Part shown: positions 54,527 to 64,000 of the stretch, piece after piece
Layout: the number at the start of each line of letters is the position of its first letter
Position numbering within the stretch: the stretch's first letter is position 1
Assembly: GCF_017696175.1 (NCBI RefSeq)
Contig: NZ_JAAORE010000002.1
Span: forward strand, 248,001-312,000
DNA from: Prochlorococcus marinus XMU1404
GTDB taxonomy: Bacteria > Cyanobacteriota > Cyanobacteriia > PCC-6307 > Cyanobiaceae
Reading direction: 5' to 3'
DNA: 64,000 nt
Made by a program: the position numbers and the translations under genes
The notes under the pieces: model-generated
The model's database searches: none
Told to the model about the DNA's origin: nothing
The model's input: the letters and a program-made list of their open reading frames with translations, nothing else

Positions 54527-54640
54527 ATGCAAATTCTTCAGTCTATTTTATTAGCCTATAGAATTTTAGAGGTATTCAATAAACATTCTAAAGATATTAA
54601 GAATCCAAATAAGAATTACCTAGGCAGTAACTTAATATAA
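54527..54640 (+). CDS. possible small protein, 37 aa
   Basis: ATG at 54527, stop at 54638-54640. MQILQSILLAYRILEVFNKH, then SKDIKNPNKNYLG: an amphipathic start and a polar tail. It lies between the exporter and the convergent carB. Protein-like but short, with no family recognised; it could be chance. Confidence 0.35.
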   Translation: MQILQSILLAYRILEVFNKHSKDIKNPNKNYLGSNLI

Positions 54641-54734
54641 AATTTACCAATTTAAATTGAGATTTCTTTCAATAATTCTAAACTATTCAGCAAGTCAATT
54701 TTAGGAAAAAATAAAAAACCGTAGAATAAATTTT

Positions 54735-57700
54735 TTAATAATCATGGATTTCTTGTAGGGAGTAAGTATCAATTTCATTACTGCGCAATGATTTAATTGC
54801 TTTGATAGCAGCCTTGGCACCAGGAATGGTTGTAAAAGTAGGAATATTATATTCTAAAGCCGCGCGTCTTAAATATGCGTCGTCATGTAGTGCTTGAGAT
54901 CCTATTGGAGTATTTATTATTAATTGAACAAGTCCCGAACGAATTAGATCCTCAATATTTGGTCTGCCTTCATGTACTTTAAGCACTTCTTCAACTTGAA
55001 TGCCTAAATCAACCAAATATGAAGCAGTACCTTTCGTTGCAATTAATTTAAAGCCTAAAATTAATAACTCTTTGGCAATTTCTTCTAGATTATTTTTATC
55101 TAAATCATTTGTAGACAAAAAAGCTACTCCTTCAGAAGGGACACCATTTCCTGCTGCTAATTCTGACTTAGCATAAGCAATTCCAAAATCTTTAGCTAAA
55201 CCCATTACTTCTCCGGTAGATTTCATTTCCGGACCAAGAAGTGTATCAGATCCGGGAAATCTTTTGAAAGGCAAAACAGCTTCTTTTACTGCCTGATATT
55301 TCGGAATAAATTCTTCTGTAAAATTAACATCTTTTAATGTAAAGCCTTGCATTAATTGTGTGGCTATTTTTGCAACTGGTTTACCAATAGCTTTTGAGAC
55401 AAATGGGACAGTTCTTGAAGCTCTTGGATTTGCCTCTAAAATAAATAGTTCGTTTCTTTTATTATTTAAATTTGTCACTGCAAATTGCAAATTAATCAAA
55501 CCAACAACATTTAGTCTTTTTGCAATTAATTTAGTCCAATTTTTTACAACATCTAGAGTAGATTTTGTTAAAGAAATTGAGGGTAAACAGCATGCTGAAT
55601 CTCCAGAGTGAATTCCTGCAGGTTCAACATGTTCCATTAAGCCTGCGATTACAACGGAACCTTCTGAATCACATAAAGCATCCACGTCTATCTCAATAGC
55701 ATTATTCAAATATTGATCAAGAAGGATTGGATGATCAGGAGATACCTTTACTGCCTCAGAGATATATCTCGACAATTCATTCTCATCCTTAACTATTTCC
55801 ATTGCTCTACCACCTAAAACATAAGAGGGTCTAACTACCAAAGGGAATCCAATATTTTTTGCCACCAATCTAGCTTCATTATGATTGCGAGCTATTCCGT
55901 TTAAGGGTTGCCTTATATTTAATTCGTTAAGTATTTTTGTAAATTCCTCTCTATCTTCTGCTAAATTGATTGAGATTGGCGAAGTACCAAGAATTTTCGA
56001 TCCAGTTTTAGCTCCATCATTAGATTTTAGCCACTCAAATAAAGGTAATGACAACTTCAAAGGAGTTTGACCTCCAAATTGAACAATCAAGCCATATGGA
56101 TTTTCAACTTCTATTATATTGAGCACATCTTCCAAAGTTACAGGCTCAAAATATAAAATATCACTAGTATCATAATCTGTTGATACAGTTTCAGGGTTAC
56201 TATTAACCATTATTGTTTGGTAACCATTTGTGGAGGCTTGATATGATGCATGACAACAACAGTAATCAAATTCTATTCCCTGTCCAATTCTGTTTGGACC
56301 TCCTCCTAAAATCATAATTTTTTTTGATGCACTATTTTTTAAAATTTCGCTATCAAAAACTTTTGAATTAAAATTAATAAATGGCTCTTCGTAAGTTGAA
56401 TAATGATAGGGTGTTGAAGATGAAAATTCTGCTGAACAAGTATCAACAGTTTTATAAATTGGTAGAACATTCAATTTTTTTCTGTATCTTCTTACTTCAA
56501 AAAATTCAGAACTTGTTAAATTAGCAATCTGTTGATCTGAAAAGCCTAATTGTTTAGCATGTAGCATCAAATCTCTATCTAGACTAAAGAGATCTTTTTC
56601 TCTCAAAAATTCATATTCAAAATCATAGATATTTCGTAATTTTTCAATAAACCATAAATCTATATTTGTAACTTTATGGATAAAAGAATTAGTTTTCCCA
56701 AGTTGCATTGCTTTTTTAATAATGAGAATTCTTTCAGATGTAGGATTTCTTAAACTATTTTGTAAGTCATTCTCGTTATTAGTATCCTCGATTGAATCAC
56801 ATTCCCATCCATATATATCCACTTCTAATGATCTTAATGCTTTCTGAAATGATTCTTCAAAAGAACGACCGATCGCCATTGACTCACCGACTGATTTCAT
56901 GGCAGTACTTAATGTATTTGATGACCCTTTAAACTTTTCAAAGGCAAACCTAGGAATTTTGGTAACGACATAATCAATTGATGGTTCAAAACATGCAGGT
57001 GTTTTTTTTGTTATGTCGTTGATAATCTCATCAAGTGTAAAGCCAACAGATAATAAAGCTGCAATCTTGGCGATTGGAAATCCAGTTGCTTTACTTGCCA
57101 AAGCAGAGGATCTGCTAACACGAGGATTCATTTCTATAACTATTACTTCACCATTAGCTGGATTTATTGCGAATTGGATATTACTACCTCCAGTTTCAAC
57201 TCCCACTTCTCTAATAATTTTCAATGATAAGTCTCTCAATCTCTGATATTCCTTATCTGTTAAGGTCTGTGCAGGAGCTACGGTAATCGAATCTCCAGTG
57301 TGGACACCCATTGGATCTAAATTTTCAATACTGCAAACTATTACTACGTTATCTGCAGTGTCTCTCATGACCTCTAATTCAAATTCTTTCCATCCAATAA
57401 GTGATTTTTCAATCAATATTTGATTACTTGGACTTTCCTCTAAACCTGTATTACACAATTCAACAAATTCTTCAAGGTTATATGCAATTCCACCTCCAAC
57501 ACCACCTAAAGTAAATGCTGGCCTTATTATAAGAGGATAGGAATTAATTTTTTTTGATACGTCTTTTGCTTCAGTTAAATTAGAGGCTATCCCAGATGGG
57601 CATACATTTACATTTATTTTTTCCATCGATTCTTTAAATAATTTTCTATCCTCAGCCTTATTAATAGCCCTTAAATCAGCACCTATTAGTTCAACGTTAT

Positions 57701-58031
57701 TTTTTTTCAAGAAATTTGATTCTGACAATTTAACAGCCAGATTCAATGCAGTTTGACCTCCCATCGTGGGTAGAATGGCATTAGGTTTTTCTTTTAAGAT
57801 TATCTGAGAAACTATTTCAGGAGTTAATGGTTCAATATATGTTTTGCTTGCAATCTCAGGATCAGTCATTATCGATGCTGGATTTGAATTTATCAAGATA
57901 ATCTCATAACCAGCTTTTCTTAAGGCTTTGCAAGCTTGAGTTCCAGAGTAATCAAATTCGCAAGCTTGACCTATAACGATCGGACCTGAACCTAGAATCA
58001 GAATTTTATTAAGATCACCTCTTTGAGGCAT
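54735..58031 (-). CDS. carB: carbamoyl-phosphate synthase large chain
   Basis: 1098 residues, complete. Two homologous ATP-grasp halves are seen: [20 protein letters not shown] in the first and [20 protein letters not shown] in the second, each followed by the [10 protein letters not shown] or [10 protein letters not shown] block. A C-terminal MGS-like regulatory domain ([20 protein letters not shown]) ends it. It makes carbamoyl phosphate for arginine and pyrimidines; the small subunit carA is not in the window. Confidence 0.98.
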   Translation of the reverse strand: MPQRGDLNKILILGSGPIVIGQACEFDYSGTQACKALRKAGYEIILINSNPASIMTDPEIASKTYIEPLTPEIVSQIILKEKPNAILPTMGGQTALNLAVKLSESNFLKKNNVELIGADLRAINKAEDRKLFKESMEKINVNVCPSGIASNLTEAKDVSKKINSYPLIIRPAFTLGGVGGGIAYNLEEFVELCNTGLEESPSNQILIEKSLIGWKEFELEVMRDTADNVVIVCSIENLDPMGVHTGDSITVAPAQTLTDKEYQRLRDLSLKIIREVGVETGGSNIQFAINPANGEVIVIEMNPRVSRSSALASKATGFPIAKIAALLSVGFTLDEIINDITKKTPACFEPSIDYVVTKIPRFAFEKFKGSSNTLSTAMKSVGESMAIGRSFEESFQKALRSLEVDIYGWECDSIEDTNNENDLQNSLRNPTSERILIIKKAMQLGKTNSFIHKVTNIDLWFIEKLRNIYDFEYEFLREKDLFSLDRDLMLHAKQLGFSDQQIANLTSSEFFEVRRYRKKLNVLPIYKTVDTCSAEFSSSTPYHYSTYEEPFINFNSKVFDSEILKNSASKKIMILGGGPNRIGQGIEFDYCCCHASYQASTNGYQTIMVNSNPETVSTDYDTSDILYFEPVTLEDVLNIIEVENPYGLIVQFGGQTPLKLSLPLFEWLKSNDGAKTGSKILGTSPISINLAEDREEFTKILNELNIRQPLNGIARNHNEARLVAKNIGFPLVVRPSYVLGGRAMEIVKDENELSRYISEAVKVSPDHPILLDQYLNNAIEIDVDALCDSEGSVVIAGLMEHVEPAGIHSGDSACCLPSISLTKSTLDVVKNWTKLIAKRLNVVGLINLQFAVTNLNNKRNELFILEANPRASRTVPFVSKAIGKPVAKIATQLMQGFTLKDVNFTEEFIPKYQAVKEAVLPFKRFPGSDTLLGPEMKSTGEVMGLAKDFGIAYAKSELAAGNGVPSEGVAFLSTNDLDKNNLEEIAKELLILGFKLIATKGTASYLVDLGIQVEEVLKVHEGRPNIEDLIRSGLVQLIINTPIGSQALHDDAYLRRAALEYNIPTFTTIPGAKAAIKAIKSLRSNEIDTYSLQEIHDY

Positions 58032-58138
58032 AATTTAAACCTTCGTTTATTTAATGCTACTTATAAATCATCAGATGTTAATCAAGTTACTTGAAAAGCA
58101 ACATTTGTTTCTATAGTATTGAAAGAAATTAATTTTTT

Positions 58139-58777
58139 ATGAGCGAACTTCAACGACTTAAAAGTTTGTTGCCTCCGGAGAATGAAAGTTGGGTATTTAT
58201 TGAAGCCGCTGCCGCGATTGATCCCCCTTTAATAACACTTGAGGAAATTGGTCGTGACGAAGTAGAAATACAAATAGATTTAGATGAATGGGATAACTTT
58301 GCTATTGACCATAGGAATCTACTATTCTGGCACGAAGTAGGGAAAATTCAAAATGACACAATACCAAGAGATGGTTGGGAAATGGCTGCTCTTGCTATTG
58401 GACTTGGAGGGGCAATAGGGGAGTTGTGGGTACAAGATGGGTTACTTTTATTGCTAGCGCTTGGGTTATCAAGTTTTGCCGGTTATAGACTGTACATTAA
58501 GAATAATTCTGAAAAGAAACTCCAAGATGCTATCTTTGCTGATGAAAGAGCTATAGATCTTGCTTGTAGATTTGGATACAGTATCCCAAATGCTTATAAA
58601 AGTCTTGGAGGAGCACTAAAAGAGTTAATTGAGAAAACTAGAAAAAAGAAAAAAAGGAGTTTCTTTGAGGATAGGCTAGATGCTTTACGAAAAAGTGCTG
58701 AAAAAGCTAGAGCGGAATTATCTCAGCAAGAAGGTTCAGAAAAATCAGTCTCAAGCGAAAATATATATGGACAATAA
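58139..58777 (+). CDS. DUF3318-like cyanobacterial protein
   Basis: 212 residues. The N-terminal SELQRLKSLLPPENESWVFI, then EAAAAIDPPLITLEEIGRDE, is the DUF3318 hallmark. Two hydrophobic segments near the middle (MAALAIGLGGAIGELWV and LLLLLALGLSSFAGY) and a basic coiled-coil tail suggest membrane association. Role unknown. The last 11 bases overlap rsfS. Confidence 0.85.
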   Translation: MSELQRLKSLLPPENESWVFIEAAAAIDPPLITLEEIGRDEVEIQIDLDEWDNFAIDHRNLLFWHEVGKIQNDTIPRDGWEMAALAIGLGGAIGELWVQDGLLLLLALGLSSFAGYRLYIKNNSEKKLQDAIFADERAIDLACRFGYSIPNAYKSLGGALKELIEKTRKKKKRSFFEDRLDALRKSAEKARAELSQQEGSEKSVSSENIYGQ

Positions 58778-59111
58778 ACGTTTGGTTTTGATGGCAGCAA
58801 AAGCTTGTGACGAAAAAAAAGCTAAAGATATAAAACTTATCCAAATTGATAAAGTCTCTTTCATAAGCGAATGGATATTGATTGCAGAGGGATTATCTGA
58901 TGTTCAGGTTAGATCTATAACTAACTCTGTGGAAGGAGAGTTGAGAGAAAAGGCAAAAATAGAACCAATAAGAAAAGAAGGAGTTAGCGAGGCTAAATGG
59001 GCTCTACTTGATTATGGTGATTTGATTGTGAATATTTTTCAACCTGAAATTAGAAAATTTTATGATCTTGAATCATTTTGGAGTAATGGAGATGATCTTA
59101 CATTTCCATAA
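58767..59111 (+). CDS. rsfS: ribosomal silencing factor RsfS
   Basis: 114 residues from ATG at 58767 (MDNKRLVLMAAKACDEKKAK). The core DIKLIQIDKVSFISEWILIA and WALLDYGDLIVNIFQPEIRK, then FYDLESFW, are the RsfS/Iojap pattern. It binds L14 and blocks subunit joining when resources are short. The frame is open upstream, but those 29 residues lie in the DUF3318 gene and do not fit the family. It overlaps that gene by 11 bases. Confidence 0.92.
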   Translation: MDNKRLVLMAAKACDEKKAKDIKLIQIDKVSFISEWILIAEGLSDVQVRSITNSVEGELREKAKIEPIRKEGVSEAKWALLDYGDLIVNIFQPEIRKFYDLESFWSNGDDLTFP

Positions 59112-59120
59112 TTATCATTT

Positions 59121-59615
59121 ATGAACGAATCTAAATGCCCTGTTCCTAAAGAGCAACAACCCACAAATGAATTTATTGAATTATCAAAATCTAAAATTTT
59201 TTCTTGGCCAAAAACTAAAAAATCACTTATTCTCGTATTAATTAAATTCTGGATAGGAGCTTTTCTTTTATTTCTTGTTATTTCTTCTGGAAGTATATAT
59301 TTCAAAGAATCAATTTTAAAATATATTCTTTTAAGTTTCTTTACGAGCCTATCAATACCTTTATTAATTTCAATAAAGTTATATCTTGGTTGGAATCATG
59401 TTTTTAAAAGATTAACTTCTGAAAGAATTGAATACGAAGAATCTGGCTGGTATGACGGTCAAGTATGGGTAAAGCCATTAATCTTAAAAGAAAAAGAATC
59501 ACTTATTGCCTCAATTGAGGTAAAACCTATTCTGAAAAATTTAATTCAAATTTTTTCTATTATTTCAGTCTTAGCTTTATCAGGAATTTTACTTTTCCAA
59601 TATAAAAATTTATAA
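59121..59615 (+). CDS. Ycf36/CGLD27-like (DUF1230) membrane protein
   Basis: 164 residues. The N-terminal KCPVPKEQQPTNEFIELSKS is the CPVPxEQxPxNE mark of DUF1230, a family of cyanobacteria, plastids (Ycf36) and plants (CGLD27). Two or three membrane helices follow, with YEESGWYDGQVWVKP between them. Plant CGLD27 is linked to iron-limited growth. The gene lies in the DUF3318-rsfS-asparaginase series. Confidence 0.85.
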   Translation: MNESKCPVPKEQQPTNEFIELSKSKIFSWPKTKKSLILVLIKFWIGAFLLFLVISSGSIYFKESILKYILLSFFTSLSIPLLISIKLYLGWNHVFKRLTSERIEYEESGWYDGQVWVKPLILKEKESLIASIEVKPILKNLIQIFSIISVLALSGILLFQYKNL

Positions 59616-60581
59616 ATGAGTTCAAACTTCAAAAACCTTTATACATCAAACAATCCTCCTTTAAGAGCAATATTAATTAGAGGTTCAAATATTGAATCAA
59701 TACATAAAATTCATGCTGTTATCAGCGACAAAAAAGGGCGTGTTTTAATGTGTGCAGGAAATCCAGAATATAAAAGTTTCATAAGATCAGCATTAAAACC
59801 TTTTCAAGCAATACCTTTTGTTAGTAGTGGAGCAGCATCAAAAATCAATAATGCTTCAAAATCAATTGCACTAGCATGCGGTTCACATAGTGGTTCTAAA
59901 ATTCATTCAAGGGAAGCATTCAAAATTTTATGGGAATACGACATCGACATTCATAATTTGAAATGCCCAAAATTAAAGTCAAGCCCATTAGAACATAATT
60001 GCTCAGGTAAACATGCTGCTTTTCTAGCTACATGTAAAAAGTTAAATTGGCCAATAGAAAGTTACTTAAAAGGTGATCATCCACTTCAAATCGAAATATT
60101 CAGAATTGTTTCTGAATTACTTGAAATTCCCTTATCTGAAATAAACGCTGAGCGGGACGATTGTGGTGCACCAACTCTTTATTTGAAACTAATAGAAATG
60201 TCTAAGTTATATTCACTATTAAGCAGTTCCGATAATGCAGAATTAGAGCAAATTAGTAGAGCTATGACAACCAACCCAATTATGATTAGTGACAACAATA
60301 AATTTGATACTGAAATAATTAAGGCTTCTCATGGGCAAGTCATAGGTAAAGGTGGCGCAGAAGGTATACAGTGTCTATGCAAGGTGAATGAAGGGATAGG
60401 ACTGGCATTAAAAGTAGAAGACGGATCAAAAAGAGCAAAGCATGCTGTTAGTCTTCACTTATTAAAACAGTTAGAATGGATATCTGAATTAAGAATTCAA
60501 GACATTGAAGAAAAGGTGTTTAATTTTTCTGAAGGAGTACGAATTGAAGTGCAAGGTCAATTAAAATTCCAAGAATCCTAA
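59616..60581 (+). CDS. asparaginase-family protein (L-asparaginase II)
   Basis: 321 residues, directly after the Ycf36-like stop. Conserved blocks are RGSNIESIHKIHAVISDKKG, IRSALKPFQAIPFVSSGAA, CGSHSG, LEHNCSGKHAAFLATC, and RDDCGAPTLYLKL. This is the asparaginase II (COG4448) family, named from distant bacterial enzymes. The probable reaction is hydrolysis of L-asparagine to aspartate and ammonia, but the cyanobacterial members are not well tested. Confidence 0.85.
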   Translation: MSSNFKNLYTSNNPPLRAILIRGSNIESIHKIHAVISDKKGRVLMCAGNPEYKSFIRSALKPFQAIPFVSSGAASKINNASKSIALACGSHSGSKIHSREAFKILWEYDIDIHNLKCPKLKSSPLEHNCSGKHAAFLATCKKLNWPIESYLKGDHPLQIEIFRIVSELLEIPLSEINAERDDCGAPTLYLKLIEMSKLYSLLSSSDNAELEQISRAMTTNPIMISDNNKFDTEIIKASHGQVIGKGGAEGIQCLCKVNEGIGLALKVEDGSKRAKHAVSLHLLKQLEWISELRIQDIEEKVFNFSEGVRIEVQGQLKFQES

Positions 60582-60626
60582 AAAAACAGAAAAAAGAACC
60601 CTTTCAGATGTATGCTATGTATATGT

Positions 60627-60703
<77 letters not shown>

Positions 60704-60709
60704 TTCGAT

Positions 60710-60731
60710 AGCAGCTAACAGCTGCTTTTTT
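60710..60731 (+). terminator. terminator after initiator tRNA-Met
   Basis: AGCAGCT (60710-60716), loop AAC, AGCTGCT (60720-60726), followed by a T run to 60731. A clean Rho-independent terminator 7 bases after the CCA. Confidence 0.9.
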
Positions 60732-61074
60732 AGTTTTAAATATAGTTCAGAAATTAATAAGATTTCCTAAAAAGATAGAATTTCGTATCATACAAAAGGT
60801 TCTCATTAAAATTAATTAGAGATCCTTTTGCATTGAAAATTTAAAATCAATTCTCACTACTAGACCAATAATTATAAAAATTATCCCAATGTAAGAGTTC
60901 AATGATAGATCCAAAATATTTAATTAAGTTTATATTAATAACTTTAGCTCATAAATCATTTCTATATAAATAACCTAATAAATATGAACTTATAAAAACA
61001 ATTTGAATTTATCCTTTTGCCTTGTTTAATAAGTAAGTTTTTAAACTAAAGTGACATCAATGAAATAGAAATTT
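60732..61074. other. intergenic region of about 340 bases with one stem-loop
   Basis: No supported gene. CAAAAGGTTCTC (60793-60804) pairs with GAGATCCTTTTG (60819-60830) at 11 of 12 positions with a 14-base loop; no T run follows. The rest is AT-rich with many stops. A minus-strand frame of about 26 codons near 60860-60950 lacks a start codon. Confidence 0.5.
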
Positions 61075-61221
61075 ATGCAGAATTTATTACAGCGTGATCT
61101 AGGTTCAAGCTTGCTATCTTTAGCAATTATTTTAGGGTGGTTAGGGTTATTTTTTGTATTCTTGAGATTATTAACAATTACAATGAAAAAGGTTCTTGAA
61201 TCTATATTCAAAAATACTTAA
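61075..61221 (+). CDS. small single-span membrane protein, 48 aa
   Basis: ATG at 61075, stop at 61219-61221. MQNLLQRDLGSSLLSLAIIL, then GWLGLFFVFLRLLTI, gives one long membrane helix followed by a basic tail MKKVLESIFKNT. Gene-like composition and length; no family recognised. Confidence 0.55.
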   Translation: MQNLLQRDLGSSLLSLAIILGWLGLFFVFLRLLTITMKKVLESIFKNT

Positions 61222-61284
61222 ATAAATAATTTTTTAAGTATTAACACATAATCCTCACATGAGTAGGTATAATAACCTAAAAAA

Positions 61285-61674
61285 ATGTCAATTTTAGACA
61301 AGGCTAAGATAGGGGATTCTGTTCAAGTAAGTTTGAAACTATCTAAAGATATACTTAGTAAGGAAATTATTGAGGCAATAGATATATCTTCAGTAGGTAA
61401 GATTTGTGATTTCAGAATAACTGATGGGAAAGGCATTGGTGTTGTTTTAAAGTTACATAACGGGAAAGAGCAATGGTTCTTTGAAGATGAAATTGATCTC
61501 CTAGACGAGAATGGCAATGTAATAAAAAAAACTTATAAAACAAAGGCGGACAATAATCTAATATTTGAAACTTTAGGAAGATTTAAATATCAAAATAATA
61601 TTAAGGTTAGTGAGTTACTTAATCCAATTAACTTTTTTCTCTGGTTAGTTGTTTCGATTAAGGATATTTTTTAA
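61285..61674 (+). CDS. PetP-like (DUF2862) protein with C-terminal extension
   Basis: 129 residues. The first 75 residues match the small PetP/DUF2862 fold: KIGDSVQV, VGKICDFRITDGKGIGVVLK, and QWFFEDEIDLLDENG. PetP is a peripheral, SH3-like subunit of the cytochrome b6f complex in cyanobacteria and red algae, tuning cyclic electron flow, and is usually about 65-70 residues. The extra 50 residues end in a hydrophobic segment (LLNPINFFLWLVVSIKDIF) that could bind the membrane. Confidence 0.75.
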   Translation: MSILDKAKIGDSVQVSLKLSKDILSKEIIEAIDISSVGKICDFRITDGKGIGVVLKLHNGKEQWFFEDEIDLLDENGNVIKKTYKTKADNNLIFETLGRFKYQNNIKVSELLNPINFFLWLVVSIKDIF

Positions 61675-61753
61675 ATCATTAATAAAAACTTCTAAGATAG
61701 TAATAATTCGATAATAAAATTAAATAAAAACTTTAAAAAATAAGAAAACTGAA

Positions 61754-62749
61754 ATGATACAAAATATTATCGAAGTCAGAAATTTATCGAAGTCTTTTGA
61801 TATTTCTTCTAAAGACCCAGGGTTAAAAGGCACAATTAAACATTTTTTTAGAAGACAAACTAAAAGCTTAAGAGTTATCAAAAATATAAGTTTAAAAATA
61901 AAAGAAGGAGAAATTGTAGGTTTCCTAGGTGCTAATGGAGCTGGGAAAACAACAATATTAAAAATGCTTTGTGGTTTAATTTATCCCAGTGAAGGTTCAA
62001 TTTTAGTCTCAGGGCACATCCCTCACAGGAGAAAAGAAAATTTCCTGAAAAATATCACCCTTATAATGGGTCAAAAACAACAACTTATTTGGGATCTTCC
62101 ACCAATTGAATCATTTTATTTAAATGCATCAATCTATGATTTAGATAAGTTCGAGGCAGAGAAAAGAATAAAAAAATTATCAAACATGCTTGAGATTGAT
62201 GATGAGCTATTTATACCTGTTAGAAAATTATCTCTAGGTCAACGTATGAAGTCAGAATTACTAGCGGCTTTGATACATGAACCAAATATTCTATTTTTAG
62301 ACGAGCCAACACTAGGTTTAGATGTTAATGCACAGAGGAATTTAAGAAACTTCCTTCAAAAATACAATAAAGAAACTAATGCAACGATATGCCTAACAAG
62401 CCACTATATGAAAGATATTACATCTCTATGCGAGAGAGTAATATGTGTTCACAACGGATCAATCTCATATGATGGGAAATTAGATCAATTATTAAAAAAA
62501 CTATCCCCTATTAAAGAAATAATTATAGTTTGTCGCTCAGAAGAAGATGCAATTCAATTAAGAAATTCAGGTTTTGATGTAAAGAATAGAACAAATAATG
62601 AAATCACAATAAAAGTAGAAAATAAGTCTATTACACGTTCACTGAAAACCATTCTAAATAATTTTGATATTGAGGACCTTTATATAAATGAACCACCTAT
62701 AGATGAAATTATTGGGGAAATATTAATTAAAAATGATTATGAAATTTAA
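61754..62749 (+). CDS. ABC-2 type exporter ATPase
   Basis: 331 residues. Walker A GANGAGKTT, signature LSLGQRMKSE (LSLGQ in place of LSGGQ), Walker B ILFLDEPTLGLD, H-loop CLTSHYMKDI. The C-terminal 90 residues are the ABC-2/DUF4162-like extension. It powers export together with the two permeases encoded next. It overlaps the first permease by 17 bases (11 if its start is the second ATG). Confidence 0.9.
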   Translation: MIQNIIEVRNLSKSFDISSKDPGLKGTIKHFFRRQTKSLRVIKNISLKIKEGEIVGFLGANGAGKTTILKMLCGLIYPSEGSILVSGHIPHRRKENFLKNITLIMGQKQQLIWDLPPIESFYLNASIYDLDKFEAEKRIKKLSNMLEIDDELFIPVRKLSLGQRMKSELLAALIHEPNILFLDEPTLGLDVNAQRNLRNFLQKYNKETNATICLTSHYMKDITSLCERVICVHNGSISYDGKLDQLLKKLSPIKEIIIVCRSEEDAIQLRNSGFDVKNRTNNEITIKVENKSITRSLKTILNNFDIEDLYINEPPIDEIIGEILIKNDYEI

Positions 62750-63533
62750 CTTAGTTAACCGTAAAATTTTCACCTTGTTAAAGGTCCAATATTCAAACAT
62801 GTTGGAATATAGGGTAGAGATTGCATTATGGGCAATTTCAGGGGTCATTCCATTTTTTATGTTAAACATATGGACAAACAACGGCCTTAATGAATCCATA
62901 AACATTAATGATATTATGCTTTCCAGGTATTTCTTGTGTGCTTTTTTTGTAAGACAGTTTTCTGTGGTTTGGGTTGTATTTAGCTTTGAAGAAGATTCCC
63001 TTATGGGTAAAATATCACCATATCTAATACAGCCTTTAAATCCATTCTTCAGGTATTTGGCACAACATCTTGCTGAACAAATAACAAGATTCCCGTTTGC
63101 TCTAATAATAGCATTATTCTTTTTTATTTTTAATCCGGAAAGTATATGGATTCCAAATTTGGGTATTTTATTCTTATCGATAATATCAACTTTCTTGTCT
63201 TTCTTAATCCAATTTTTAATCCAGTCAATAGTCGCATGTCTATGCTTCTGGACTGAAAAAGCATCATCATTCGAAAGATTGTTATTTATCCCGACTTTAT
63301 TTCTATCAGGTCTTTTAGCTCCAGTCGTTTCTTTTCCGGAATATGTTAAATCTTGGATTTATGTGACTCCCTTTCCATATCTAATAGATTTTCCTGCAAA
63401 TTTATTATCAGGTAATCCAACAAATATTAGCGGAGGTTTTATTATGCAAATAATATGGATTTTTTTACTTTTTCCAGTATTTAGAAAAATTTGGTCTAGA
63501 GGAACAAAAAAATATACTGCTATGGGATCATGA
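62733..63533 (+). CDS. ABC-2 type permease, first subunit (DUF990-like)
   Basis: 266 residues from ATG at 62733; a second ATG two codons later is equally possible. Six hydrophobic segments; SNMLEYRVEIALWAISGVIP near the start and FLSGLLAPVVSFPEY plus VTPFPYLIDFPANLLSGNP near the end are marks of this two-permease ABC-2 group. It overlaps the ATPase gene and shares ATGA with the next gene. Confidence 0.85.
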   Translation: MIMKFNLVNRKIFTLLKVQYSNMLEYRVEIALWAISGVIPFFMLNIWTNNGLNESININDIMLSRYFLCAFFVRQFSVVWVVFSFEEDSLMGKISPYLIQPLNPFFRYLAQHLAEQITRFPFALIIALFFFIFNPESIWIPNLGILFLSIISTFLSFLIQFLIQSIVACLCFWTEKASSFERLLFIPTLFLSGLLAPVVSFPEYVKSWIYVTPFPYLIDFPANLLSGNPTNISGGFIMQIIWIFLLFPVFRKIWSRGTKKYTAMGS

Positions 63534-64000
63534 ATTTAAGAAAATATTTAAAAATCTATAGAAATTTCTTACATACTTCATTTGCTTCTGAATTGGAATA
63601 TAAAACAAATATATTAATTGATTTAATTACAGCAATTTTAAGTTTAATAGGCAGTATTTTTTTATTATCTATTTTCTTTCAAAATACTGGCAATATTGGA
63701 GGCTGGGAATTTAAACAGGCATTAATAATTCAAGGTATTTATACAATTTTGAATGGAATAACTAATACATGGTTCAATCCAAATCTTGCAGAAATAGTTA
63801 AGCACGTAAGGGAAGGAACCTTAGATTTCGTACTCTTAAAACCTATAGATAGTCAATTTTTTATCTCCTTAAAAAAAATAAACCCATCAGGCTTTTTAGA
63901 AATAATGCTTGGATTTTGCCTATTGATGTACTGCGTCAAAATCAATCAAATAAATGTAAATTTAATTTTTCTTGCTTTATGTTTGATTACGATTATCTGC
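63530..64000 (+). CDS. ABC-2 type permease, second subunit, truncated by window end
   Basis: ATG at 63530, no stop before 64000; 157 codons are in view. HTSFASELEYKTNILIDLIT, then NPNLAEIVKHVREGTLDFVL, is homologous to the preceding permease (EYR/K..I..D layout; REG.L...L..P). It forms the heterodimeric membrane part of the exporter. The substrate is unknown. Confidence 0.85.
   Translation, partial: MNLRKYLKIYRNFLHTSFASELEYKTNILIDLITAILSLIGSIFLLSIFFQNTGNIGGWEFKQALIIQGIYTILNGITNTWFNPNLAEIVKHVREGTLDFVLLKPIDSQFFISLKKINPSGFLEIMLGFCLLMYCVKINQINVNLIFLALCLITIIC

Overview
The window is one stretch of a very AT-rich bacterial genome (roughly 30% G+C by eye), densely packed with short intergenic gaps. 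It carries genes for oxygenic photosynthesis: chlH, acsF, a Psb30/Ycf12-like microprotein, a PetP-like protein, Ycf20- and Ycf36-like proteins, and several proteins known only from cyanobacteria (DUF3038/DUF4335, DUF2949, DUF3318). With the urea-uptake operon, the tiny intergenic gaps and the many TTG/GTG starts, this points to a high-light-adapted Prochlorococcus. The species call is inference from gene content and composition; no rRNA gene is present to confirm it.

Layout. 1-5911: the end of the urease accessory genes (ureF tail, ureG) and the urea ABC transporter urtABCDE, preceded by an NtcA-type promoter and with a stem-loop between urtA and urtB. 5.9-9.4 kb: a patch of small orphan genes. 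It includes a ribbon-helix-helix (RHH)-like regulator divergent from a one-helix microprotein. 9.6-11.8 kb: a Rieske oxygenase, a 33-residue membrane peptide and a lone ABC ATPase, head to tail. 11.8-14.9 kb: an iron cluster (Cys-rich CRP-family regulator, ferritin, FbpC-like ATPase, a Lys/Cys-rich peptide) with Fur-box-like operators. 14.9-19.6 kb: housekeeping genes (nth, pgsA, hisA, dehydrogenases) and a PPC-glutaredoxin fusion. 19.6-23.3 kb: a second small-gene patch holding a paralogous copy of the RHH/microprotein module.

23.6-29.3 kb: 2-Cys peroxiredoxin, an FtsH homologue that has lost its zinc-protease histidines, rpmF, ycf20-like, a CbbY-like phosphatase, psb30-like, a YkgJ-like protein and a two-gene (split) UPF0016 transporter. 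29.3-42.1 kb: a Zam/RNase II-like protein with a degenerate active site, acsF, tldD/tldE, fmt, a TerC-family gene and mfd. 42.1-46.8 kb: mostly minus-strand cyanobacterial conserved genes ending with dapB. 46.9-60.7 kb: chlH, the S4-tpiA-folP operon, an MsbA-like exporter, carB, DUF3318-rsfS-ycf36-asparaginase, and initiator tRNA-Met. 61-64 kb: a small membrane protein, a PetP-like protein and an ABC-2 exporter operon cut by the window end.

The most unusual features are the duplicated divergent RHH/microprotein module with shared palindromic operators at 7.1-7.6 and 21.0-21.7 kb, the Fur-box-flanked promoter of the Cys-rich regulator with the nearby Lys/Cys peptide, and the two enzyme homologues (FtsH and RNase II types) whose catalytic residues are gone. 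No CRISPR array, insertion sequence, integrase or attachment site was seen.
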